Shown: positions 45,632-55,481, counted from the stretch's first letter. The stretch: 64,000 nt of DNA from an uncultured Verrucomicrobia subdivision 3 bacterium (GCA_903865745.1 CAIPKV010000052.1:1-64000); one strand, 5' to 3'. Translations and numbers: made by a program. The notes: generated by a model from the sequence alone, not told the origin.

Positions 45632-46735
45632 TTACCAAACTTCCACGGGACCTTTAGGCACGGGGATATGTGTGCGCTGGATTGAATCGGGTTCGCGCAT
45701 GAAGGACGCCACGAGCGGGGCTTGTTGAAATCGGGGCAGCAGTTCACCGTGGTCATCCAAAAATTGCTGCCGCCAGCGGATGTAGTTTTCCAGAATCTCG
45801 TGAAATTGCGCGTGGGAATGGACCTGCACCACCTGTTTGTTGAATTCATGGCACGGGCCAAACCGCTTGGCATACCATGGAGCAATCTTGCGAAACATCC
45901 GGCAGCCGAGTTCCTCGCCAAACACTTCTACCATCAAGTCCAGATGCCGGCACATAACGCGGACGCGCTCGGAGAAAATGGGTTCAGGCGATAGCTCACC
46001 CGTTTGTAGCAGATGCAAAGTCCGTTTGAATATCCACGGGTCGTAGAACGCGCCGCGCCCGACGCTCACGCCGGCGCAGCCGGTTTCAGCCAGCATCATC
46101 TTCGCGGCTTGCGGGGTTACGACATCGCCATTGCCAATGACGGGAATGTTTTTCACGGCTTGAACAACTTTGCGGATGCCCGCGAGATTCACCGTGCCGC
46201 CAAAACCTTGTTCGCGGGTCCGGCCATGCACGAAAATTGCCGCGACACCGGCGTCTTCCAATGCGCGGGCTAAATCCGGTGCGGTCAAATTATCATCGTC
46301 CCAGCCCAGGCGCATTTTAGCCGTCACGGGAATCTTCACGGCCTTAACCATGCCGCGCACGAGAGCGGCGGTCTTGTCGAGCTCGGTCATCATCGCCGAG
46401 CCGCCCCCAATCTTAACGACCTTTTTTACCGGGCAGCCCATGTTAATATCCACCGCCACCGCGCCATGCGCTTCGACGACGAGTGCGGCATCGCGCATTT
46501 CTTCCGCCACCGAGCCGAAGAGTTGCACGGCCAGCGGCGAATCAGCCGGTCGCGTCTCAATGAGCTTGAAGGCCTTTTCCCGTTTTTCCAAAAGCGATCG
46601 GGCGTTGACGAGGTCGGTCGTGCACAAGCCAACGCCCCCGACCTCGCGCACGACGAGGCGGAAGGGCAGGTTGGTGTAGCCCGCCAACGGCGAGAGAAAC
46701 AGGTTTGACGACAACGTGAGCGGACCGATTTGCAC
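45632..46735 (-). CDS. dus: tRNA-dihydrouridine synthase (DusB-like)
   Basis: 367 residues from a GTG at 46735. FMN-dependent TIM barrel: 'LSPLAGYTNLPFRLVVREVG', catalytic Cys in 'DINMGCPVKKVV', 'KMRLGWDD' and 'VHGRTREQGFGG', 'GNGDVVTPQAAKMML', 'GVSVGRGAFYDPWIF'. It reduces uridines in tRNA to dihydrouridine in the cytoplasm. The catalytic Cys sits where expected. The C-terminal ~100 residues are the tRNA-binding helical domain. It is divergent from ftsH, with 46 bp between the start codons. Confidence 0.93.
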   Translation of the reverse strand: MQIGPLTLSSNLFLSPLAGYTNLPFRLVVREVGGVGLCTTDLVNARSLLEKREKAFKLIETRPADSPLAVQLFGSVAEEMRDAALVVEAHGAVAVDINMGCPVKKVVKIGGGSAMMTELDKTAALVRGMVKAVKIPVTAKMRLGWDDDNLTAPDLARALEDAGVAAIFVHGRTREQGFGGTVNLAGIRKVVQAVKNIPVIGNGDVVTPQAAKMMLAETGCAGVSVGRGAFYDPWIFKRTLHLLQTGELSPEPIFSERVRVMCRHLDLMVEVFGEELGCRMFRKIAPWYAKRFGPCHEFNKQVVQVHSHAQFHEILENYIRWRQQFLDDHGELLPRFQQAPLVASFMREPDSIQRTHIPVPKGPVEVW

Positions 46736-46766
46736 CGGGTTAGCTTAGGCCAAAGTCACGCGTTGC

Positions 46767-46775
46767 GGAAGGCGG
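46767..46775 (+). promoter_or_regulatory. Shine-Dalgarno site deciding the ftsH start
   Basis: GGAAGGCGG ends 6 bp before the GTG at 46782. The next start, ATG at 46803, has no such site, so the GTG is preferred. Such sites are rare elsewhere in this window. Confidence 0.6.
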
Positions 46776-46781
46776 AATGCT

Positions 46782-48839
46782 GTGTTAGCCTTCAAGACAA
46801 CAATGCCAGACGATAATTCCAAAATGAAGGACAACGGCGGTAAGAAAAAATTACCCGGTGGCGGTTTTAACAAAAATCAAACGTTCACGCTCCTGGCGTG
46901 GGCCGCGATTATTGCGCTAACCGTTGGATTATTTACCATTCGCAACCACATCAGCACGCCCACGGCGGTGCTGTCTCAGGCGGACTTTCTGAACAAGTTC
47001 ACGTCGAACCAGATTGCGACGGCCACCATCAATTTAAACAACCCGTCCTCTTCGTTGATGCCGGTTGAAGGCGAATACTTGGAAATCAAGGACGGCAAAT
47101 CCATCCGAGTGCCGTTCGTCACGCCGAAGGCTTATTTCTCCCCGGCCCGCCTCGACCAGCTTTTTGCTTCGGGCACCGTCGAGCCCAGTGCCACGAATGC
47201 CGCGGTGATGAACCTCGTTTGGGGTGTCGCTCCGTTTTTGATTTTGGGCCTGCTGTTCTGGTTTTTCTTCATTCGCCAGATTAAGGCGGCGGGCAAGGGT
47301 GCTTTGAGCTTTGGCAAGAGCAAGGCGCGGATGCTTGCGAAGGATCGCAACAAAACGACGTTCAAGGATGTCGCTGGCGTGGAGGAAGCGATGGAAGAAG
47401 TTTCCGAGCTCGTCGAATTCTTAAAAGATCCGAAGAAGTTTCAACGGCTCGGTGGCCGCATCCCGAAAGGTGTCTTGATGATTGGGCCGCCTGGTACTGG
47501 CAAAACGTTGCTCGCCAAGGCGATTGCCGGCGAAGCGGACGCGGCGTTCTTTAGTATCAGTGGTTCGGACTTTGTTGAAATGTTTGTCGGCGTTGGCGCG
47601 AGCCGTGTGCGCGATATGTTTGAGCAGGCGCGCAAGAGCACACCCTGTCTTATCTTCATTGATGAAATCGACGCCGTAGGTCGCAGTCGTGGGCACGGCC
47701 TCGGTGGTGGCAATGACGAGCGTGAGCAAACCTTGAACGCGCTCCTCGTCGAGATGGACGGCTTCGACACGCAGGAAGGCATCATCATTATTGCGGCGAC
47801 GAACCGGCCCGACGTGCTGGATCCCGCGCTGCTGCGGCCCGGTCGCTTCGACCGCCAGGTCACGGTCAACTTGCCTGACGTGCGCGGTCGCGAGGCGATT
47901 CTGAAAGTACACGCCAAGAACGTGAAACTCGCGCCGAATGTGGATTTGTCCATCATCGCGCGTGGCACCCCGGGTTATTCTGGTGCGGAACTGGCAAACC
48001 TCTTAAACGAAGCCGCCTTGCTCGCCGCGCGCACCGGTAAGAAATCCATCGAGCAACCGGAGTTGGAAGAAGCCCGCGATAAAGTTCGCTGGGGCCGTGA
48101 ACGCCGCAGCATGGCGATGAGCGACGAAGAAAAACGCGCCACCGCGTGGCACGAAGCGGGTCATGCGCTGGTCAGTGTGCTCCTCAAGCACACGCATCCG
48201 TTGCACAAGGTTACCATTATTCCGCGCGGCCGGGCGCTCGGCGTAACCATGTCGCTGCCCAAGGAAGACATGTTGAACATGCGGCGCAAGCAGGCCATTG
48301 ACACGATTATCATGACGATGGCCGGTCGTATCGCCGAGGAATATGTCACCGACGATATTTCCAGCGGCGCGGCCATGGACATCCAGCAGGCAACTTCGCT
48401 GGCCAAGGCGATGGTCATGCACTGGGGCATGAGTGAGAAGCTGGGCAACGTGCTTTACGGAGAGGCGCAGGAATATGTTTTCCTCGGACGCGACATGATG
48501 CGCACGAAGGAATATAGCGAATCCACCGCGCAAGATATTGATGCCGAGGTAAAGCGCATCGTGGATGGTGCCTTTCAGACGGCTAAGAAACTCATCGAAG
48601 ACAATCGCGACAAGCTGGAGCTGGTCGCCAACGGCTTGCTCGAGTACGAAACCCTCGATGGCGAACAAGTCGCGGAGATTGTCCGCTCCGGCACGTTTAC
48701 GCCGCCTCCGAAGCCGCCATCGAATATGACGCCGATGATGGGTGCGCCCGCAGGCACGCCGTTGCCGGAGAATCCGCCCAAGCCCGTGCCGCCGAAACTG
48801 CCCGGCCTGGGCACGCCCGCACCGCTTCCGGCGAGCTAA
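46782..48839 (+). CDS. ftsH: ATP-dependent membrane zinc metalloprotease FtsH
   Basis: 685 residues. Two membrane helices (~43-62 '[17 protein letters not shown]' and ~145-165 '[13 protein letters not shown]') flank a periplasmic domain. AAA+ part: Walker A 'GPPGTGKT' (~235), Walker B '[10 protein letters not shown]', second region of homology '[20 protein letters not shown]'. The zinc site is 'HEAGHALVS' (~457). It unfolds and degrades membrane and some soluble proteins. The Pro-rich C-terminus ('[12 protein letters not shown]' to end) is longer than in many FtsH proteins. The GTG start has a ribosome binding site. It is the first gene of a same-strand run with DUF309 and TIGR01777 genes. 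Confidence 0.97.
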   Translation: MLAFKTTMPDDNSKMKDNGGKKKLPGGGFNKNQTFTLLAWAAIIALTVGLFTIRNHISTPTAVLSQADFLNKFTSNQIATATINLNNPSSSLMPVEGEYLEIKDGKSIRVPFVTPKAYFSPARLDQLFASGTVEPSATNAAVMNLVWGVAPFLILGLLFWFFFIRQIKAAGKGALSFGKSKARMLAKDRNKTTFKDVAGVEEAMEEVSELVEFLKDPKKFQRLGGRIPKGVLMIGPPGTGKTLLAKAIAGEADAAFFSISGSDFVEMFVGVGASRVRDMFEQARKSTPCLIFIDEIDAVGRSRGHGLGGGNDEREQTLNALLVEMDGFDTQEGIIIIAATNRPDVLDPALLRPGRFDRQVTVNLPDVRGREAILKVHAKNVKLAPNVDLSIIARGTPGYSGAELANLLNEAALLAARTGKKSIEQPELEEARDKVRWGRERRSMAMSDEEKRATAWHEAGHALVSVLLKHTHPLHKVTIIPRGRALGVTMSLPKEDMLNMRRKQAIDTIIMTMAGRIAEEYVTDDISSGAAMDIQQATSLAKAMVMHWGMSEKLGNVLYGEAQEYVFLGRDMMRTKEYSESTAQDIDAEVKRIVDGAFQTAKKLIEDNRDKLELVANGLLEYETLDGEQVAEIVRSGTFTPPPKPPSNMTPMMGAPAGTPLPENPPKPVPPKLPGLGTPAPLPAS

Positions 48840-48895
48840 AGGGGTTGCAATCCAGCCGGCGCTGGCATTCGGGCGAACTTACTTAACCTGAAATC

Positions 48896-49315
48896 GTGAG
48901 CCACAAGAGTGCCCGCATCGCCGCGATGATTGAGTCCTTTGAGGGACGTGAACTGGCGGCGCATTACCTCGGCTATTTCGATTGCTTCAACCGCCAACTC
49001 TTCTACGAGGCCCATGATGTCCTCGAGGATTTGTGGCTGCTCGACCGGCGCGGTCCCAATGGCAATTTCTATAAGGGCCTGATCCAACTGGCCGGGGCGT
49101 TTGTGCATCTCCAAAAGAAACGGCTCCGTCCGTCCGCTGCGCTGTTCAAGCTCGCGTCCGCAAACTTCGATAAATATCCCTCGCCGCACGAACGATTGAA
49201 CCTGGCCGCGGTGCAACAGCTCATTGCCGGCTGGCTGTGGCAGTTGGAAAAGGAGGGTTTTCTCGTGAACCCGCTTTCCGCCGTGAACGTTCCGCAACTC
49301 GCCTTGCAACCTTGA
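48896..49315 (+). CDS. DUF309 protein
   Basis: 139 residues from a GTG. The DUF309 signature is clear: 'FNRQLFYEAHDVLEDLWLLD' followed by 'FYKGLIQLAGAFVHLQKKR' and 'GALFKLA'-like helix ('AALFKLASANFDKYP'). The family is a small all-helical protein with conserved His and Glu/Asp in the 'YEAHDVLEDLW' helix; its role is not known. It lies 7 bp before the TIGR01777 gene and is likely co-transcribed. Confidence 0.88.
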   Translation: MSHKSARIAAMIESFEGRELAAHYLGYFDCFNRQLFYEAHDVLEDLWLLDRRGPNGNFYKGLIQLAGAFVHLQKKRLRPSAALFKLASANFDKYPSPHERLNLAAVQQLIAGWLWQLEKEGFLVNPLSAVNVPQLALQP

Positions 49316-49322
49316 GCCAGCC

Positions 49323-50258
49323 ATGAATCAAAAACGCATCGTCATCGCCGGGGGCAGCGGATTCATTGGCCGGGCGCTCGCCCGTGAATTTGCCGCGCAG
49401 GGCTTTGAGATCGTCATCCTCACGCGCACCCCGCGCAAACGCACCGATGACATGCGTGAAGTTGCCTGGGATGGAAAAAACCTTGGCGAGTGGGCGGCCA
49501 CCCTCGACGGCGCGGAAGCCGTCATCAATCTCACGGGCAAAAACATCAACTGCCCGCACACGCCGGAAAACGTGCGCGACCTCATCGCGTCCCGCGTGGA
49601 TTCTGTGAACGCCCTCGCCGCCGCGCTGGCGCAGGTCCAGACGCCGCCGCGCGTCTGGGTGCAGGCCAGCGCCATCGGTTATTATGGCGACACCGGCGCG
49701 GTGGCTTGCGATGAGCATGCCCGGGCCGGTTCCGACACCCTTTCGGAAATTTGCTGGCAATGGGAATCGGCGTTCGAGGCCGCCCGGGTTCCCTCCACCC
49801 GCAAGGTTGCGTTGCGCATAGGTTTTGTGCTCGGGCGCGATGGCGGCGCGCTGCCGGTCTTGAGCAAGCTCGCGGAATGGTTTCTCGGCGGCGCGGTTGG
49901 CAGCGGGCGCCAATACATCAGTTGGATTCATCTGGCTGATTTGGTGCGGATGTTTGTGGCCGTCGTGACGCGGGACAAGCTCGTCGGCACCTTCAATGCC
50001 GTCGCCCCGGGCGCGGTGACCAACGGTGAATTCATGAGCGAACTACGCCGCGCGCTCCAACGGCCCTGGAGCCCGTCGGTGCCGGAATTTGCGGTAAGAC
50101 TCGGCGCGCGGTTCATGAAATCCGAGCCGACCCTGGCGCTGACCGGTCAGCATTGTGTGCCCGGTAAGTTTATGGAGATTGAATTCCAGTACCGGTTTCC
50201 CCAACTGCGGGCAGCGCTGGAAAATCTGGTTCCGATTCGAAACCGCCGAATCCGCTGA
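49323..50258 (+). CDS. TIGR01777-family NAD(P)-dependent epimerase (SDR39U1-like)
   Basis: 311 residues. Rossmann nucleotide motif at the N-terminus ('RIVIAGGSGFIGRALAREF'), 'EAVINLTGKNIN', 'VWVQASAIGYYGDTG' and 'ISWIHLADLVRMFV' are the hallmarks of the TIGR01777 extended SDR group. The C-terminal DUF1731-like part reads 'AVRLGARFMKSEPTLALTGQ'. Length is normal. The substrate of these proteins is not known. Some members are linked with cell division, which fits only loosely with ftsH upstream. Confidence 0.9.
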   Translation: MNQKRIVIAGGSGFIGRALAREFAAQGFEIVILTRTPRKRTDDMREVAWDGKNLGEWAATLDGAEAVINLTGKNINCPHTPENVRDLIASRVDSVNALAAALAQVQTPPRVWVQASAIGYYGDTGAVACDEHARAGSDTLSEICWQWESAFEAARVPSTRKVALRIGFVLGRDGGALPVLSKLAEWFLGGAVGSGRQYISWIHLADLVRMFVAVVTRDKLVGTFNAVAPGAVTNGEFMSELRRALQRPWSPSVPEFAVRLGARFMKSEPTLALTGQHCVPGKFMEIEFQYRFPQLRAALENLVPIRNRRIR

Positions 50259-50339
50259 TGAGTGTGGAATGACTTTAGGTTACCGTGCGCAAGTAAACCT
50301 TGGCCTGGGAGGAGAGTCGGATGGGTTTTTGCCTTCGTA

Positions 50340-50410
50340 GCGGCGTCTCGGCAGAGCGCCGCAAACATCCCACCTTATTTTTAGATGGCGGCGCTCTACC
50401 GAGACGCCGC
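50340..50410. repeat. REP/MITE-like element with 23-bp inverted arms
   Basis: Left arm 50340-50362 (GCGGCGTCTCGGCAGAGCGC...) and right arm 50388-50410 are reverse complements at 22 of 23 positions, with a 25-base loop. It has no T run. It lies between the 3' end of the epimerase gene and array C. The size and high symmetry fit a REP-type element. Confidence 0.75.
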
Positions 50411-50587
50411 CACGCTGCTTTATCAACGAACCGCTTAGCCACTTACCTTGCCCAGACTCGACTCTAGGTCATCAATAACTGTTCAATTATCTTCCCGCCT
50501 GCCCAAAACATCGTTGGCGCGCCATTTTTGATGGGTTTTGGCCGGTTTGACCCCATTTACCCCCGGCCAAAGGTCATCCACAACCCA

Positions 50588-50777
50588 CATTTGCCAATCC
50601 ATGAGGGGCATTTGCCGATCAACGGACCCCCATTTGCCGGTCCAGAAGAGGCATTTGCCCGTCCACGACTCACGTTTGCCTGTCCACGGAGGGCATTAGC
50701 CCGTCCATAACCCACATCAGCCGGTCCACGACCTCCATTAGCCGGTTCACGAATGGCATCAGGAGGACTCAAACGCC
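50588..50777. repeat. 21-bp degenerate array C (CATTTGCC units)
   Basis: CATTTGCC or a variant starts at 50588, 50609, 50631, 50652, 50673, 50694, 50715, 50736 and 50757: nine units, with one 22-bp step and otherwise 21-bp steps. The unit core is CATTTGCCGGTCCACGA followed by four variable bases. Some units extend to the palindrome GGCATTTGCC. It sits between two convergent genes (epimerase and FAD/Fe-S dehydrogenase), so it is not in a promoter region for either. Confidence 0.85.
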
Positions 50778-50830
50778 CGATGGAACAACTAAATTGGGGT
50801 AAAACCGTTCAACTGCGGTGAAGCCGTCGC

Positions 50831-53710
50831 TTAACCCAGCGCCTCGGCAATGACTTCGGCCATGTGGCGGGTGCGGACGGGTATGAGATGCTTGACCTGA
50901 TGCCGGCAACTCGTGCCGGAGACCACGGTGGTGGTGCCGTAGGGTTGCCGTTTGATTTGTTCCACCATCGGCCCGGCAATTTTGAGGGACAGGTCGTACT
51001 TGGATTCCATCATGCCGAAGGTACCGGCCATCCCGCAGCAGCCGGTTTCCAGCAGAACTGCCGTGCGACCGGGCAGCCGGGCGGCGAGCCGTTGCATGGC
51101 GGCCGGTTCGACCAGCGCCTTGGCATGGCAATGCACATGGATGGCAATGCGCTCTTCCTGCATCGCAAATTTGATGGCGTCCGGTTCGCGTTCGAGGAGC
51201 TGGCCGATAAAATCTTCAAACAAAAAGCTGCGCGCCGCAATTTCGCCGGCCCCTGGCAGGTTCAATTCACGGTAATCTTCGGCGAACATGGAGTAGCACG
51301 ACGGCTCGAGAAAAATAATCGGCGCAGTGCCGGCGGTGGCGGCGAGCAGGGCCAGGTTATGTTCGCCCAGTTTTTCCGCTTCAGCCAGATTGCCGACGCT
51401 GAACGCCGCCCGACCGCAGCATTTACGTTTCGTGAGCAGCGTCACGTCGAATCCGGCGGCCTCGAGCACGGCCACGGCGGCCTTGCCAATGTGCGGTTCG
51501 TGATAGCGCACAAAGGTGTCGTCCCACAAAATCACGCTGCCGCGATGGGGCAGGGCGTGGTTATGATGTTTGGCAAACCAATGATCAAAACGTTGCCGCG
51601 CGAATTCGGGCAGGGTCCGTTCGCCCGCGAAGCCGAACATTCTACCGAGGACATGCCGCACCGAACGCGAACGCAAAATGAAATTGGCGACGCCCGGCAG
51701 GATGCAGCCGGTGCGCCCGAGCAAATCGACGGAGCTGGCGAGCCGCTGAAACTTCGTGAGGTGCGTTCGTTGGGTGCGCGCATGGAGCAGCTCGGACTTG
51801 AGCAGCGGGAGGTTGACGTTGGACGGACATTCGCTGACGCAGGCGCGGCAGGAGAGACAGTTGCTTAGCGCGTATTCCAATTCCTCATTCAGCAGCGGGT
51901 CGCCAATCCCACGCTGCTCCAGCGCGGCGCGAATGAGATTGGCCCGACCGCGCGTGGACATGCCTTCATCACCGGTCGCGATGTAGGTGGGACACATCGT
52001 GGGCACCTGCTTGGTGCAGCCGCCGCAGCCGTTGCACTGTTCGAGATTAGCGATGAAGGATTCGTCGCGCGCGGCAAAGGCGAGCTTGGGTTCGAAGGGC
52101 AGAATGAGGCTGCGGTCCGCGCTCTGGCGCAAGTGCTGGTCAATCTTAAACCGCCCGTCGCCGAGGATTTTGCCCGGATTGAAAAGATTGTTGGGGTCGA
52201 AGGCAGATTTGATTTCGCGCATCACGCGGTAGAGCTCTACGCCAACCTGTTCCTTCAAATATTCCGTGCGCGCGATGCCCACGCCGTGTTCCGCCGCGAG
52301 CGAACCTTTGAACTGTGCTACTAACGTCGCGACTTCGTCAGCGATTTGCCGGAACTTTTTAAGGTCTTCGTAGTCGTGCAGATTCAGGACGGGGCGGACG
52401 TGTAGCAAGCCTGCCGCCGCGTGACCATAAAACGAGGCCTCGACGCCGGCGCGCTGCATGAGCTCCTGAAGGGCGCCGACATATTTCGGCAGATCGCGCG
52501 GCAACACCGCCGTGTCCTCAATGAAGCAGGCGGGCTTGGCGTCTCCCTTGCGGCTGGTGAGCAGCGAGAGTCCGGCCTTGCGCATCGCCCAGACGAGGTC
52601 GCGTTCGCGGCCGGTCTTCAAGATGAGCCGGTGGCGGCCAATCTTTAGCTTGGCGAGTTCGGCCAGCTTGGCTTTCGACTCCGTAAAAAACTCCACGAGC
52701 AAAATGCTTTCGCAAGGCTGGGTATCGAGATGCAACAGGTCGCGCACGGCCTGAAATTCGCGCTGCCCGCGCGTCTGGTCGAACAGCGGCCGGTCAATGT
52801 GTTCGATGGCCGCCGGCGACAAGGGCAGGATTTCCTGCGCGGCCAGCATGGCTTCGGCAACGGAATCGAAAAAGACCAGCCCGACGCCGCGATCGGTTGG
52901 CAGCGGCACGAGATTCAGTTGCGCCGAAAAGATTCCCGCCAGCGTGCCTTCGCTGCCGCACAGGATGGGAATGAGATTGCCCGGCTGGGCCACCGCACGC
53001 GCGAGGCCGTAGCCCGGCCAGCGCTTCAAAAGGCCCGCCGGAAATTGTTCGGCGATGAGCATCCCGTTCAGCGATAACAAATCCTCCACGATAGTTCGCT
53101 GGCGGCGCAGTGTTTCCAGATGCTGGCCGATGCGGGTGATTTTGCCATCGGCCAGAATGATTTCAATTTCGCGGACGTGCTGGCCGGTCGTGCCATAAAC
53201 CGGCGTGTAGGCACCCGAAGAATCATTGGCAATCATGCCGCCGAGCGTGGCGCGGGAGCTGGTGGCCACGTCCGGACCGAAACAGAGGCCGTACGGTTTG
53301 AGAAAGGTATTGAGTTGATCCAGCACCACGCCCGCGCCAACGCGCACGGTGGCAGTGTCCTTGTCGAAATCCCAGATGACGCGGTTGTGACGCGCGAAGT
53401 CGATGACCAACCCGTCACCGAGCGCGCCGCCGGAAAGTCCGGTGCCACCGCCGCGCGGCGTCACCGAAATACCCGCTGAAAGCGCCGCCTGAATGACGTG
53501 CGCTGCGTGGGCGGAGGTTTTCGGAAACGCGACGGCGGCAGGAACAATCTGATAGGGGGAGGCATCGGTCGCAAAGAGCTGGCGGGTGCGATTGTCGAAC
53601 GCGACCTCGCAGTTCGCGGCGTTGAGCGCGGCCATCTGTTGCGTGGAAAGCACGAGCAACAAGCTATCGGCGTGACAGCCGGCTGGCAATCGCATTAACT
53701 CATCGCCCAT
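50831..53710 (-). CDS. FAD-binding and Fe-S-binding oxidoreductase (GlcD/D-lactate dehydrogenase type)
   Basis: About 959 residues from the ATG at 53710; a frame extension to 53839 exists but would run into the opposite SIS gene. The N-terminal half is the FAD-binding PCMH domain ('VTPRGGGTGLSGGALGDGLV', 'GGMIANDSSG', 'CGSEGTLAGIF') with its C-terminal oxidase domain ('AEHGVGIARTEYL'). The second half holds two 4Fe-4S clusters ('CNGCGGCTKQVPTMCP', 'CLSCRACVSECP') and two CCG-type domains ('KRKCCGRAAF', 'ETGCCGMAGTFG'). This is the fused FAD/Fe-S form of D-2-hydroxyacid dehydrogenases. It should oxidise D-lactate or a related hydroxyacid and pass electrons to the membrane chain. Its start codon overlaps that of the divergent SIS gene. 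Confidence 0.92.
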   Translation of the reverse strand: MGDELMRLPAGCHADSLLLVLSTQQMAALNAANCEVAFDNRTRQLFATDASPYQIVPAAVAFPKTSAHAAHVIQAALSAGISVTPRGGGTGLSGGALGDGLVIDFARHNRVIWDFDKDTATVRVGAGVVLDQLNTFLKPYGLCFGPDVATSSRATLGGMIANDSSGAYTPVYGTTGQHVREIEIILADGKITRIGQHLETLRRQRTIVEDLLSLNGMLIAEQFPAGLLKRWPGYGLARAVAQPGNLIPILCGSEGTLAGIFSAQLNLVPLPTDRGVGLVFFDSVAEAMLAAQEILPLSPAAIEHIDRPLFDQTRGQREFQAVRDLLHLDTQPCESILLVEFFTESKAKLAELAKLKIGRHRLILKTGRERDLVWAMRKAGLSLLTSRKGDAKPACFIEDTAVLPRDLPKYVGALQELMQRAGVEASFYGHAAAGLLHVRPVLNLHDYEDLKKFRQIADEVATLVAQFKGSLAAEHGVGIARTEYLKEQVGVELYRVMREIKSAFDPNNLFNPGKILGDGRFKIDQHLRQSADRSLILPFEPKLAFAARDESFIANLEQCNGCGGCTKQVPTMCPTYIATGDEGMSTRGRANLIRAALEQRGIGDPLLNEELEYALSNCLSCRACVSECPSNVNLPLLKSELLHARTQRTHLTKFQRLASSVDLLGRTGCILPGVANFILRSRSVRHVLGRMFGFAGERTLPEFARQRFDHWFAKHHNHALPHRGSVILWDDTFVRYHEPHIGKAAVAVLEAAGFDVTLLTKRKCCGRAAFSVGNLAEAEKLGEHNLALLAATAGTAPIIFLEPSCYSMFAEDYRELNLPGAGEIAARSFLFEDFIGQLLEREPDAIKFAMQEERIAIHVHCHAKALVEPAAMQRLAARLPGRTAVLLETGCCGMAGTFGMMESKYDLSLKIAGPMVEQIKRQPYGTTTVVSGTSCRHQVKHLIPVRTRHMAEVIAEALG

Positions 53711-55481
53711 GAGCGCCAGTTCCCAACGACGTTCCGAAGAATTCCTGAAGCTCAGCGGCCAGTTCAAACTCGGCGCGCTGGTCACCGAAGCGTCGCATCC
53801 GATTACGGCGAACCTGAGCGAGGTGGCGAAACAGGACATTGCCGCCGCGCTGGATTTGTTGTTTCAAGCGGATGGCGATGTCGTGACCAAATTCCGCGAG
53901 TTTGCTGCGTCGGGCCGCGCAGAGCAGATTGCGGCGAAGATGGTTGATGCCATTAAGGGCGGCGGGAAAATTTTTTTCACCGGGTGCGGCTCAACGGGAC
54001 GGTTGAGCATTCTGTTGGACGCTATCTGGCGCGACTATTGGCGGAATAATCCGGAGTTCGCAAACCGCACCTTCAGTGTGATGGCGGGGGGCGATTACGC
54101 GCTGATCAAATCGGTCGAGGGGTTTGAGGATTTCACCGCGTTCGGGGAGAAGCAGATTGCTGATTTGGGTGTGTCGTCGAAGGATGTGGTCTTTGCCATC
54201 ACCGAAGGTGGCGAAACGTCGTTCGTGATCGGCACTGCGTGGGCCGGCGTCAAGGCGGGCGCGAAGGTGTATTTCGTTTACAACAATCCCGACGACATTT
54301 TGTGTGAACATGTCCAGCGCAGTCGCGAGGTGATTCAAGATGCGCGCTTCGAGAAGATTAATCTCACCACCGGGCCAATGAGTATCACCGGCTCGACGCG
54401 GATGCAGGCCACATCCATTCAGCTCTGCGTGATGCTGACGGTCTTGGAGATGGCTGCGCGGGAGTTGAGTGGGCAGAAAGCCGACGGAGTTGCCAAAGAA
54501 TTTCTCGCGCAACTGGAAACGCTGCACGCTAATTTGCGCGCGCCCGAGTTTCTAGTGTCACTGGCGCAGCTAGTCGCGTTGGAAGAGTCGGTTTATCGCG
54601 GTGGCGGGAAGAACAATTATTTTGCCGACCATTTTGGCGCCGATGTGTTGACGGATACGACGGAGCGGTCGCCAACGTATTGCACGCCGCCGTTCCGCAA
54701 GTTCGACGATACTGCGGCGACGGAATCGTGGGCGTACCTATTTGTTCCCGAGTCCGACGCGGCCTCGGCCTGGGGCAGCATCTTGAAACGTCAGCCGCGC
54801 TGCGTTGAGTGGAGTGACGCGGAAATCTGCGACTTGGTGAGCGAAGACCGGTTCCCGCGCACACAGGAAATCATCCGCAAGATTAGTGCGGCGGAATTGC
54901 TGCGGTTTCGCATTGGCATGGATGGGTTGAAGGCGCGACCACTAGGCAAAGGTGATTCGGCGATTGCCGTCCTGAGCCAGTCCGAAGCCTCCGGTTTAAG
55001 TTCGTTAGGAAATTATTTCAATTCGCAGCTTGAGACAGCGCGACAAGCTGGCGCGCAGACAGCCTTGATATGTTTTGGCAGTGATCCACTCATAATTCAA
55101 AACTCAAAATTCAAAACTGCTTTCATCCCCCTGTCTCATTCGGACTTTCTGCTCGGTGGTGTGACCCGCGTGGCCGTGAAGTTGGTGATGAACGCCCTCT
55201 CCACCTGCACCATGGTGCGACTAGGGCGCGTGCTGGGTAATTACATGGTGTGGGTTGTGCCGAGTAATTTGAAGCTGATTGACCGCGCCACGCGTTACAT
55301 TTCCAAACTGACGGGTTGGTCTTATGAGGCGGCGAATGCATTGCTCTTTGAGATTATCGAATACGTCGAGCCGCGCATGAAATCGGACCAGGCGTATCCG
55401 CCCGTCGTCGGCATGGCGGTGGTGCGGGTGAAAAACCATCTGACCAACGAGGCGGCGGAAAGCTTTTTACAGGCACAGTAA
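53709..55481 (+). CDS. Double-SIS-domain protein related to MurQ and glucokinase regulatory protein
   Basis: 590 residues. First SIS domain: 'KIFFTGCGSTGRLSILLDA' (~87), 'VVFAITEGGETSFVIG', and the MurQ-like 'SITGSTRMQATSIQL' (~225). A second SIS-like half follows ('LGKGDSAIAVLSQSEASG', 'GGVTRVAVKLVMNALSTCTM'). MurQ etherases have a single SIS domain of about 300 residues; this two-domain length resembles animal glucokinase regulatory protein. It may be a sugar-phosphate-binding regulator or an etherase; residues alone do not decide. A 7-bp AT-rich repeat (55097-55118) lies in frame in the second half and encodes 'QNSKFKT'. frr follows after 22 bp. Confidence 0.82.
   Translation: MSASSQRRSEEFLKLSGQFKLGALVTEASHPITANLSEVAKQDIAAALDLLFQADGDVVTKFREFAASGRAEQIAAKMVDAIKGGGKIFFTGCGSTGRLSILLDAIWRDYWRNNPEFANRTFSVMAGGDYALIKSVEGFEDFTAFGEKQIADLGVSSKDVVFAITEGGETSFVIGTAWAGVKAGAKVYFVYNNPDDILCEHVQRSREVIQDARFEKINLTTGPMSITGSTRMQATSIQLCVMLTVLEMAARELSGQKADGVAKEFLAQLETLHANLRAPEFLVSLAQLVALEESVYRGGGKNNYFADHFGADVLTDTTERSPTYCTPPFRKFDDTAATESWAYLFVPESDAASAWGSILKRQPRCVEWSDAEICDLVSEDRFPRTQEIIRKISAAELLRFRIGMDGLKARPLGKGDSAIAVLSQSEASGLSSLGNYFNSQLETARQAGAQTALICFGSDPLIIQNSKFKTAFIPLSHSDFLLGGVTRVAVKLVMNALSTCTMVRLGRVLGNYMVWVVPSNLKLIDRATRYISKLTGWSYEAANALLFEIIEYVEPRMKSDQAYPPVVGMAVVRVKNHLTNEAAESFLQAQ
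55097..55118. repeat. 7-bp mini-repeat inside the double-SIS gene
   Basis: TCAAAAC, TCAAAAT, TCAAAAC in succession, in frame and without breaking the gene. The same type of repeat is found between genes nearby. Confidence 0.75.

Noticed and set aside
53711-53839. Upstream extension of the FAD/Fe-S gene to 53839
   Set aside because: It would overlap the divergent SIS gene by 130 bp and adds residues unlike the family's N-terminus.
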